Shown: one piece after another, positions 16,890-23,892 of the stretch
How positions within the stretch are numbered: position 1 is the stretch's first letter
Layout of the letters: each line of letters opens with the position of its first letter
Source of the DNA: Streptomyces griseoloalbus
Lineage (GTDB): Bacteria; Actinomycetota; Actinomycetes; Streptomycetales; Streptomycetaceae
Direction: 5' to 3'
Length of the DNA: 64,000 bases
Assembly (NCBI GenBank): GCA_014650015.1
Contig: BMUD01000021.1
Span: 62,001 to 126,000, forward strand
The notes under the pieces: generated by a model
The model's database searches: none
The model's input: the letters and a program-made list of their open reading frames with translations, nothing else
Told to the model about the DNA's origin: nothing
Program-made: the position numbers and the translations under genes

Positions 16890-18623
16890 ATGGCACGTCT
16901 GAGTTCGCGTACGGACCTGCGTGCGGCGGGAGCGGGCCTGCTGGTCATCGTCCTGCTGGTGCTGCTGGTCGGCGACGGGAGGACCGTCGGCAGGCCGTCC
17001 GGGCCTCCGAACACCCTGGAGGTGGCCTGGTCGTATGTGACCACCGGGCGGGCGCTGGACGCACGCGACGTGCCACCAGCCCTCAGCGACGAGGCGTTGG
17101 CGATTCCCGTAGGCCGCTCCGTCCGCGTCGTGGAAACCCGGAGCGGCCAGCTCCTCTCCATCGTGGACGGCTTCGCGGAGGAGGCCCCCGACCTGGGGCT
17201 GTCGGGCGGTGTGCTCTTCCTCGTGGACACGCAGGACCACTTCAAGGACACCTTGCGTGCGTACGATCCCGCGACCGGGCGCGAGCTGTGGCACCGCAGG
17301 GCGGCCCCTAGGCCGGATGGGAAGGGGGCCGGTGACTTCGTCGCCGGAGGCGTTCTCCTGGCGGACTGGGGACCGGTGGTCATGGACGGCGACCGAGTAC
17401 TGGCCCTTGAGCCGCGTACCGGCGCGGTCCGGTGGAACGTCCGGTTGGACACCCACTGCGCCAACCCCCACCCCTACGTGGACGTGCCCTACCGCATGGC
17501 GGAGACGTCGGCCCGTCTTCTCCTGCTCCGCCACTGCACGGGCGAGACTGCGGAACTCCAGGCGGTGGACGAGCGGGACGGAAGGTCCGTATGGCGAAAG
17601 CGGCTGGGGCCTGGGAAGAACATCAGTGTCAGTGCGGCGGACGGGGCCATTGGTGTACGCATGGACGACGAGTTCCGGTTGCTTACGGAGCCGGGTGAGG
17701 AGATCCTGCGGCAGGCGGGGTTCGGATATCCGCTGGGGGAGGAACAGGGAGTCGTGTACGCGGGCGTCGGCCAGAATCTGCGGGCCTTCCGGGCGGACAC
17801 CGGGAAGCCCGCCTGGAAACGTGCCCGCCCTACGACCGGCTTCGCCTTCATGAAGGACGGGCTGATCGTGGAAGACACGAGCACGGACGGCTCGTACTCC
17901 GGAGACGGACGCTGGTCCGCCGGGGACGCCGCCGGGCAGGGGCCCGGAGCCAGCACCTTCGTGGCTCTTGACGGCCGCCGGACCGCCTCGGTGCCCTGGC
18001 CGGTCGCCGGGACGCTGCTGGGGGCGAGCGGGGAACTGCTCGTGGTCCGCAGTGAGGAAGCGAAGGGAACTCGCTATACCGGACTGCGGCCGGGGCATCG
18101 CGCCAAGGACGCGGCCCGGCCCGTCGCACTGGGGGGATCGGAACCGCGACACTGGCCCGACGCCTGCGGTCTGGTGGACGCCGGACTCCTCTCGGAACTC
18201 GCCCCGGACTATCTCGCGCTGCCGGGGAAGCAGAGTCGCACCCTTCGCGGAGTCCGGCTGCCGCACCCGAGTGTGTGCCGCTTCGCCACGGAGTCCGGTG
18301 ACGGCAGCGACGTCTTCTCCGTCACTGTGCGCTGGGTTGCGCCCGATGCGACGGCCGCCCGGACGTACGCGGCCAGCGCAATGCCTTGGGGCTGCGCCCC
18401 GTCACTCGGCGGGTGCGTGACTGCCGAGATCGAGAAGCCGCGGAGCGGGGCCTGGCTGTACACCTACCGGACGGGCCTGGAGTCGAGACCTGTGGCCCAC
18501 GCCACCGTGGTGTCCGGCCGGTACGTCCTCGGGGTCGCCGCGGGCGAGGACGAACCGGCGCACAGGGCGCTGGTCCGACGGGTCGCCCTGCACCTGTCCG
18601 AGCGGGGCGGGCACCGGGAATGA
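16890..18623 (+). CDS. PQQ-binding-like beta-propeller protein, membrane-anchored
   Basis: 577 aa, ATG at 16890 with GGGGAG upstream. One N-terminal membrane helix (AGAGLLVIVLLVLLVG) precedes a large extracytoplasmic region. Propeller blades of the PQQ-like type are seen as repeats: LRAYDPATGRELWHRRAA, LALEPRTGAVRWNVRLD, LQAVDERDGRSVWRKRLG and LRAFRADTGKPAWKRARP. The C-terminal 150 residues differ and contain four cysteines (ACGLVDAGLLSELAPDY and SVCRFATES pairs) resembling a DUF3558-like cap; that comparison is tentative. Such proteins often act in envelope sensing or binding. Probably co-transcribed with the preceding gene. Confidence 0.75.
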   Translation: MARLSSRTDLRAAGAGLLVIVLLVLLVGDGRTVGRPSGPPNTLEVAWSYVTTGRALDARDVPPALSDEALAIPVGRSVRVVETRSGQLLSIVDGFAEEAPDLGLSGGVLFLVDTQDHFKDTLRAYDPATGRELWHRRAAPRPDGKGAGDFVAGGVLLADWGPVVMDGDRVLALEPRTGAVRWNVRLDTHCANPHPYVDVPYRMAETSARLLLLRHCTGETAELQAVDERDGRSVWRKRLGPGKNISVSAADGAIGVRMDDEFRLLTEPGEEILRQAGFGYPLGEEQGVVYAGVGQNLRAFRADTGKPAWKRARPTTGFAFMKDGLIVEDTSTDGSYSGDGRWSAGDAAGQGPGASTFVALDGRRTASVPWPVAGTLLGASGELLVVRSEEAKGTRYTGLRPGHRAKDAARPVALGGSEPRHWPDACGLVDAGLLSELAPDYLALPGKQSRTLRGVRLPHPSVCRFATESGDGSDVFSVTVRWVAPDATAARTYAASAMPWGCAPSLGGCVTAEIEKPRSGAWLYTYRTGLESRPVAHATVVSGRYVLGVAAGEDEPAHRALVRRVALHLSERGGHRE

Positions 18624-18826
18624 GACACGAGGATCTGGGACGCGAGTTCTGCTTGCATAACGCGGCTCGGGCAGAAGCCGCGCTTCGCCTCGCCTTCGAA
18701 GGTCTCGTACCAGGTTGGCTCGCCGCCCTCACCTACTGATGAAAGGTGTGCGAACGCCGAGGCTCCGGAACGTGCGAGGGCTCTGCACGCGTCTGGCATG
18801 CTGCGGGCACTTCACTCGTTCCTTGC

Positions 18827-19912
18827 TCAGCCGGCGGTGAAGGCGGGGTAGTCGGTGTAGCCCTCGCTGTGACCGGCGTAGTGGGTGTCCCGGTCGCCGT
18901 CGGCCAGTGGGTGGCCCTGCGCGAAGCGCTCGACCAGGTCGGGGTTGGCGATGAAGAGGGCGCCGAAGGAGACCGCGTCGACTGTTCCGTGGTCGAGGAT
19001 CTCGTTGCCGAGGGCCTGGGTGAAGCCGAGGTTGGCGACGATGTTGCCCTGGTAGTGGGCGCGGTAGCGGGAGAAGAGGGCGATGCGCTCCTCGATGGTG
19101 CCGGGGGCGCCCACGAGGTGCAGGTAGGCCAGGTTGCTGTCGTTGAGCTTCTTGAGCAGCTGGTCGTAGTCGGCGAGTGTCTCCTCGTCCGCGGTGAACG
19201 CGGTTCCGCTGGTCCAGCCCGGGGACATTTTCACGGCGATGCGGTCGCTGCCCCACACGTCACTGACGGCGTCGAGGATGTCGAGGAGGAACCGGGCACG
19301 ATTCTCGCTGCTGCCTCCGTAGGCGTCGGTGCGCTGGTTGAGACGGGGGTTGAGGAACTGCGGGATCAAGTGGGATACCTGGGCGTGGAGTTCCACGCCG
19401 TCGAAACCGGCGCGGCGGGCGTTCTCGGCCGCATGGCGGTAGTCGGCGATGGTGTCGGCGATCTCGGCGGCGGTGTAGGCGCGCGGGGTGAGGGTGTCCT
19501 TCGGGCCGGAGGGGGTGAAGGACATCTCGCCGGGGTTGATGGCCGAGGGTCCTGCGGGCAGACGGCCGCCAAGGTGGTCGGGGTGGGAGGCCGCTCCGGC
19601 GTGGCCGAGCTGGGAGATGATCCGTCCGCCCGCCTCGTGGACGGCTTCGGTGACCTTCGTCCAGCCGGCGGTCTGCGTGTCGGTGTAGATGCCGGGGACG
19701 TTGATGAAGCCGATCGCGTCGGGGCTGACCCAGGTTCCCTCGGTGACGATCAGTCCGGCGGTGGCGCGCTGTGCGTAGTAGGTCGCGTGCAGGTCGGTGG
19801 GGGCCAGCTCGGCGTTGTGAGCGCGGGCGCGGGTCATGGGGGCCATGACGACGCTGTTGGGGAGCTCCAGCGCGCCGAGGCGGACGGGCTGCAACAGGGG
19901 TTGGGTGGTCAT
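18827..19912 (-). CDS. Old-yellow-enzyme-family alkene reductase with altered catalytic motif
   Basis: 361 aa TIM-barrel flavoprotein, ATG at 19912. LGALELPNSVVMAPMTRARA near the start and GRIISQLGHAGAASHP near 100 are family motifs for FMN binding; NPRLNQRTDAYGGSSENRARF and the C-terminal AVSFGALFIANPDLVERF match NemA-type reductases that reduce activated C=C bonds with NAD(P)H. In the active site the usual HxxN-x-Y reads HAQVSH: His176 is kept, but Val179 replaces the partner Asn/His and His181 replaces the catalytic Tyr. Last gene of a three-gene reductase operon divergent from a TetR gene. Confidence 0.88.
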   Translation of the reverse strand: MTTQPLLQPVRLGALELPNSVVMAPMTRARAHNAELAPTDLHATYYAQRATAGLIVTEGTWVSPDAIGFINVPGIYTDTQTAGWTKVTEAVHEAGGRIISQLGHAGAASHPDHLGGRLPAGPSAINPGEMSFTPSGPKDTLTPRAYTAAEIADTIADYRHAAENARRAGFDGVELHAQVSHLIPQFLNPRLNQRTDAYGGSSENRARFLLDILDAVSDVWGSDRIAVKMSPGWTSGTAFTADEETLADYDQLLKKLNDSNLAYLHLVGAPGTIEERIALFSRYRAHYQGNIVANLGFTQALGNEILDHGTVDAVSFGALFIANPDLVERFAQGHPLADGDRDTHYAGHSEGYTDYPAFTAG

Positions 19913-19972
19913 GAGTGACTTCCTTGTGCCGAGGGGCGGATGAGGAGGGCGAGGAATGGGCGGGGGCCCGGC

Positions 19973-20575
19973 TCAGTCCTGTTTGAGAGCGTGGAGGGCG
20001 GAGAGTGGGCCGCCGAGTTGCATGAGGCGTCCGCCCTCGCGCAAGGAGCCGAGGTCGACGGGGGCGAAGCCGAAGGCGGCGGTGAGGTCCTTGACGGTCG
20101 TCTTGGCGTCGGCGTCGTCACCCGCGAGGAACAGCACCTGGCGTCCGGCCTGGTGGCGCGGGTCGGCGGCGATGTACTGGCCGTAGAGGGTGTTGAACGC
20201 CTTGACGACGCGGGCTCCGGGCAGCAGTGAGGCGACGTATTCGCTGCCGGTCAGGCCGCCCAGGTCAGCGATCTTCGTGTGCGGGGGCGGGGAGGCGAAC
20301 TGGTTGGTGGCGTCGATGACGATGCGTCCGTCGAAAGGCGGCAGGCCGGCTGTCGCGTCCGGGATCTGGGGCCAGCCGACCGCGAGGAGTACGAGGTCCG
20401 CCGCGGCGGCTTCCTCCGGAGTGCCGGCGTGGGCGAGCGGTCCGAGTTCGTCGGCGAGCCCGGCCAGGGAGGCGGGGCCGCGGCTGTTGCTCAGTACGAC
20501 CTGGTGGCCGTGGGCCACGGCGTGATGGGCGATGGCCTGGGCGACGGTTCCGGAGCCTAGGGTTCCGATCTTCAT
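19973..20575 (-). CDS. F420-dependent NADP reductase-like Rossmann oxidoreductase
   Basis: 200 aa, ATG at 20575. N-terminal nucleotide-binding motif MKIGTLGSGTVAQAIAHHAVAHGHQVVLSNSRG, where NSRG after the second strand favours NADP(H). IVIDATNQFA and ARVVKAFNTLYG are conserved in the NADPH:F420 oxidoreductase-like family (PF03807 N-terminal domain with a short C-terminal part). Substrate unknown. 60 bp upstream of the ene-reductase gene and 20 bp after the MDR reductase gene; the three are probably one transcript. Confidence 0.85.
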   Translation of the reverse strand: MKIGTLGSGTVAQAIAHHAVAHGHQVVLSNSRGPASLAGLADELGPLAHAGTPEEAAAADLVLLAVGWPQIPDATAGLPPFDGRIVIDATNQFASPPPHTKIADLGGLTGSEYVASLLPGARVVKAFNTLYGQYIAADPRHQAGRQVLFLAGDDADAKTTVKDLTAAFGFAPVDLGSLREGGRLMQLGGPLSALHALKQD

Positions 20576-20595
20576 GGCAGTGCCCTTCGTGGGGT

Positions 20596-21603
20596 TCAGG
20601 ATGCGGGGCTGGTGAGCAGGACGGTTCCGCTCTTGCCGGGGCGGCGGACATGGTCGACGGCCTTCGCGAAGTCGGCGAGGTCGTAGCTGGCTGCGACCTC
20701 GAAGAGTTCCGGGTCGGTCGCGGCCAGGCGGGCGGCTAAGGCGACGTCCTCGGCCCGTTCCTCAGGCGTGCGGGTCATCCACTGGCCGATGGATACGCCC
20801 CGCACGGTCAGGGCCCGCGGTGTCAGCGCGAGCGATTCCAGCGGCGTGCTGCCGGAACCGAGCTGTCCGTAGGTGATCAGCGTGCCGCCGTCGTCGAGCA
20901 GCCCGGCCAGCTCACCGGTCAGGGATCCGCCCACCGCGTCCAGTACGACCTGAGCACCCCGGCCGCCGGTCGCGTCCCGGACCTGGGTGCGCCAGTCCGC
21001 GTCGGCCGTCGAGATGGTCGTCAGTGCGGGGAAACGCTGCCGCAAGGTCTGCGCCCCCGTGGCACTGCGTACCAGGTTGACCAGCGGGATGCCGTGCTTG
21101 AGCGCTGCGGCGCTGACCAGTTTTCCCACCGACGAACCGGCGGCTGTCTGCACCACCGCACCTGCCTGGCTGCGCTGGGCGTCCTCGACCGCCCGCAGCA
21201 AGGTGAGCGTGGTGAGCGGGTTGACCAGCATCAGGGCCGCGGTCTCGTCGCTGACGCCCTCGGGTACCGGCACCACCAGATCGGTCGGTGCCGTGAGGAG
21301 TTCGCTCCACGCGGCCGGCACCGGGAAGAACGCAACCCGCTGACCGGGCCGCAGATCCTGCACGCCCTCGCCGACGGTCTCGATGACGCCCATTCCCTCC
21401 ACGCCGGGAATCCGTGGCGTGGCGAACCGCTGTCGCGACTCACCCGGAAAGCCCTCCACTACCGCCAGGTCGCCGGGGTGGATGGGCCGGGACAGCACCC
21501 GCACCCGCACCTGCCCGGCCGCGGGCGCGGCAGGGGGCGGCTGCTCGCTCAGGCGTAGTACCTGTCCGGCTTGTCCGTGCTGGTCATAGGTGAGGGCACG
21601 CAT
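20596..21603 (-). CDS. MDR-family zinc-independent quinone/enoyl reductase
   Basis: 335 aa from the ATG at 21603 (the frame is open further but has no start site and crosses the operator). Medium-chain reductase fold: LSRPIHPGDLAVVEGFPG, FATPRIPGVEGMGVIETVG, then AGAVVQTAAGSSVGKLVSAAALKHGIPLVNLVR as the NADPH-binding fold. Zinc ligands of true ADHs are absent, as in mitochondrial trans-2-enoyl reductase (MECR) and quinone oxidoreductases. First gene of the reductase operon, sharing a promoter region with the divergent TetR gene. Confidence 0.87.
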   Translation of the reverse strand: MRALTYDQHGQAGQVLRLSEQPPPAAPAAGQVRVRVLSRPIHPGDLAVVEGFPGESRQRFATPRIPGVEGMGVIETVGEGVQDLRPGQRVAFFPVPAAWSELLTAPTDLVVPVPEGVSDETAALMLVNPLTTLTLLRAVEDAQRSQAGAVVQTAAGSSVGKLVSAAALKHGIPLVNLVRSATGAQTLRQRFPALTTISTADADWRTQVRDATGGRGAQVVLDAVGGSLTGELAGLLDDGGTLITYGQLGSGSTPLESLALTPRALTVRGVSIGQWMTRTPEERAEDVALAARLAATDPELFEVAASYDLADFAKAVDHVRRPGKSGTVLLTSPAS

Positions 21604-21628
21604 GACGCTCCCGTTCCGTGAACTATTG

Positions 21629-21672
21629 ATGATGGTCATCATTGGAACCCCCGCTATGATGAGAGGTATCAT
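21629..21672. promoter_or_regulatory. Two TetR-type operator palindromes between MDR operon and tetR
   Basis: ATGATG-GT-CATCAT (21629-21642) is a perfect interrupted palindrome. A second, looser site ATGAT-n7-ATCAT follows at 21656-21672. Both contain the same ATGAT/ATCAT half-sites. They lie in the 107-bp gap between two divergent starts. Confidence 0.6.
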
Positions 21673-21710
21673 CAAAAAGGTCAAACGGAGAGCGACGCGA
21701 GAGGACGGCC

Positions 21711-22319
21711 ATGCCGCGGATCACCAAGGAGGACAAGGCCCGCAACCGGCAGAACATCCTCGACGCGGCGGGCCGCCTCTTTCGCTCGCAGGGCACCGAC
21801 GCGGTCGGGATCGCCGAGCTGATGAAGGAGGCCGGACTCACCCACGGCGGCTTCTACAACCACTTCGCCTCCAAGAACGACCTGGTCGTGGAGGTGTACG
21901 GCGCCTCCTTCGCCGCCTCACTCGGGAGCCTGGCCCGGACGATCGAGGACGGACCGGACGAGGACAGCCCTCCACTGAAGCGGGTCGTGGCCGGATACCT
22001 GTCCACCGCACACCGTGACGCCCCGGACGGCGGCTGCCCTTCCGCCTCCCTGGTCGCCGACGCCGGACGGCACAGCGAAGCCGAGCAGAGCGCGTACGCC
22101 GAAGGGCTCAAGGGTTATCTCACCGGCTTCGCCGCCGAGTTCCTGCGCGAAGCCGAGGAGAAGGGTCAAGAACTCGACCCGGGCGAGGCCCGCCGCAGGG
22201 CCATCCGCCTGCTCAGCGAAATGGTCGGCGCGCTGATGCTCGCCCGGGCCGTACGCCACGTCGAACCCGAGCTCTCCGACGAGATCCTGCAGACCGGCCG
22301 CAGCCAGGCCCTCGACTGA
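21711..22319 (+). CDS. TetR/AcrR-family regulator with a single cysteine (NemR-like arrangement)
   Basis: 202 aa, ATG at 21711. N-terminal helix-turn-helix RQNILDAAGRLFRSQGTDAVGIAELMKEAGLTHGGFYNHFASK (read in parts: AELMKEAGLTHGGFYNHF). The C-terminal ligand domain contains one cysteine, Cys109, in DAPDGGCPSASLVAD. Divergent from the ene-reductase operon, with palindromes in the shared gap. In Escherichia coli NemR controls the ene-reductase gene nemA and senses electrophiles through one cysteine, so a similar role is a reasonable guess, not shown. Confidence 0.88.
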   Translation: MPRITKEDKARNRQNILDAAGRLFRSQGTDAVGIAELMKEAGLTHGGFYNHFASKNDLVVEVYGASFAASLGSLARTIEDGPDEDSPPLKRVVAGYLSTAHRDAPDGGCPSASLVADAGRHSEAEQSAYAEGLKGYLTGFAAEFLREAEEKGQELDPGEARRRAIRLLSEMVGALMLARAVRHVEPELSDEILQTGRSQALD

Positions 22320-22534
22320 TGCGACTCGGCTTGACTTCTGTCTACCAGGACGGGGAGCACGGTCGGGCAGGGGAGGTGCGAGCCAATGCTCACGATCGAC
22401 ATCGGCGAGCGTATGCAGGGCGTGCCGGTCCAGTCGGCGGGGCCCAGCGCAGCCACATCAAGATCCCTTAAGACGTCCGGACAGTACCGGCTCGAGAGAC
22501 CTGTCCGCGGGTCTGCACGGAGGTCGGGCGGCGT
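22320..22534. other. Intergenic region, no gene recognised
   Basis: About 215 bp between the TetR gene and the recombinase remnant. No motif, promoter or hairpin stands out. Confidence 0.35.
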
Positions 22535-23090
22535 TCACCGTTCACCAGAGTCCACACCGAGGTGATCAGTTCGCTCCGCAGCGACGTCGGGCAGTCCTTC
22601 CCGGGTCTTTTTCGAGCGGGTCAGCGCCCAGGGGGCCGTGCCGTGCGAGTACAGGCCCCGGCCCAGCTTCTGCGTCGGCAGTTCGAGTGTCAGCAGTCCT
22701 CCGCCCTCCTGCCGGCGCAGCCCCGAGCTCAGCTGCAACTGCACGAACGCGGTGTTCCGCAGCTCGGTCCGCCCGTCCCGGCCCGGCCGCGGTGACCCGT
22801 CCGACCGAAGGCCCCGCAGCCCCAGGTCCATCCACCAGCGCCACGCCCGCGGCGTCAGCCACCGCACGTTGCGCCGCCGCGCGTCTGCCGCCCGGTCTGA
22901 CCGCCGGCCCGTATCCACTGGCAGCGGACGCACCTTCCCCCAGGTGAACAGCTTTGTCGGCGCGGCTGCCTCACGATCCCACGTGGCACCGCCGATGCGC
23001 GTGCCGCGGAATCGCGGGCTCCAGCCCACCGGGCACCGAGGCGGCAGGTGGATGACGGCGCGCATGAGAACGGCCACGCGCCGGGCGTCG
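22535..23090 (-). pseudogene. Tyrosine recombinase (phage-type integrase) remnant
   Basis: The minus frame ending at 22535 contains NTAFVQLQLSSGLRRQEGG followed by LLTLELPTQKLGRG, which resembles the start of the catalytic domain of tyrosine recombinases (the first catalytic Arg lies in SSGLRRQEGG). Upstream in the same frame, TWDREAAAPTKLFTWG and ADARRRNVRWLTPRAWRWW resemble the core-binding part. The frame stops shortly after the first catalytic motif, so the later His-x-x-Arg and Tyr motifs are absent. No start site is evident. I call it a decayed integrase; the limits are approximate. Confidence 0.5.
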
Positions 23091-23190
23091 CCGACGGCGA
23101 CGCAGGTCTGCGGGTGCCGACACGGTGACATACCGCGCAGCGCCGCACTCGCCGCGCACCGGCGCTGCCGTGCCTGAGCCGACGGAACCG

Positions 23191-23238
23191 GCCGCGTGAG
23201 CCGTACGAGGATCGGCCGCGTGAGCCGTACGAGGATCG
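23191..23238. repeat. 24-bp perfect tandem repeat, two copies
   Basis: Copies at 23191-23214 and 23215-23238; each begins gccgcgtgagccgtacgagg and ends atcg. The second copy ends 32 bp before the long palindrome that controls the next operon. Confidence 0.85.
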
Positions 23239-23270
23239 GGCGGGGGAGTGATGCAAGCCACAGCGACACG

Positions 23271-23304
23271 CTGTCCGATCGGTCAGTTCTGACCGATCGG
23301 ACAG
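23271..23304. promoter_or_regulatory. Perfect 34-bp palindromic TetR operator
   Basis: Arms CTGTCCGATCGGTCAG (23271-23286) and CTGACCGATCGGACAG (23289-23304) are exact reverse complements around TT. The site ends 13 bases before the ATG of the TetR gene at 23318, so bound repressor would cover the promoter of the tetR-MMPL operon. Confidence 0.85.
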
Positions 23305-23317
23305 TTATGGTGGGGGC

Positions 23318-23866
23318 ATGGCACGTTCCGCCTCCGCCATGCGCGGCCAGATCCTGGAGTCGGCGCTGCGGCTGTTCGCAGTGCACGGCTTCCGCGGCAC
23401 CTCGCTGCAGGACATCGCCTCCGACGCGGGCTGCTCGAAGGCGTCACTCCTCTACCACTTCGCCGGCAAGGAAAAGATCCTCACCGAGCTGCTGACCCCG
23501 GCTCAGGATGCCGTCGCCGCGCTGCTCGACCGCGTGGCCGGGCTGGAGGGCGGCCGGTTGGTGGAGGAGACCGTCGTCGGATACGTCGATGTGGCTCTGC
23601 TGTTCCGCCGTCAGATCCGGCTCCTCTTCGAGGACATCGCCGAGATGTCCTGCCACCAGGACCTCAGCGTCATGGAATTGGCGGACGGGCTGCTGGACGC
23701 GCTGGCCGGCCGCTCGCAGCGGGCCCCGGCCCGGGTGGCGGCGTGGATGGTGCTGGGCGCCGTCTTCATCACCAGTGCCACCGATGACGAGGTGGTGCCG
23801 GACGACGTGCTGCGCGCCGAAATGATCCGCAGTGCGCTGCGGACGCTCGACCACCCCCCCAGTTGA
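23318..23866 (+). CDS. TetR/AcrR-family repressor of the MMPL operon
   Basis: 182 aa, ATG at 23318 with GGGGG just upstream. Helix-turn-helix: GQILESALRLFAVHGFRGT, DIASDAGCSKASLLYHFAGKEK. The C-terminal domain is short (about 130 aa) and hydrophobic, suggesting a lipophilic ligand. A perfect palindrome lies directly before it and the MMPL exporter gene directly after it, so it is most likely an autoregulator that releases the exporter when ligand is bound. Confidence 0.9.
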   Translation: MARSASAMRGQILESALRLFAVHGFRGTSLQDIASDAGCSKASLLYHFAGKEKILTELLTPAQDAVAALLDRVAGLEGGRLVEETVVGYVDVALLFRRQIRLLFEDIAEMSCHQDLSVMELADGLLDALAGRSQRAPARVAAWMVLGAVFITSATDDEVVPDDVLRAEMIRSALRTLDHPPS

Positions 23867-23892
23867 CCCCCAAACGGAAAGACCCCTTCTCC

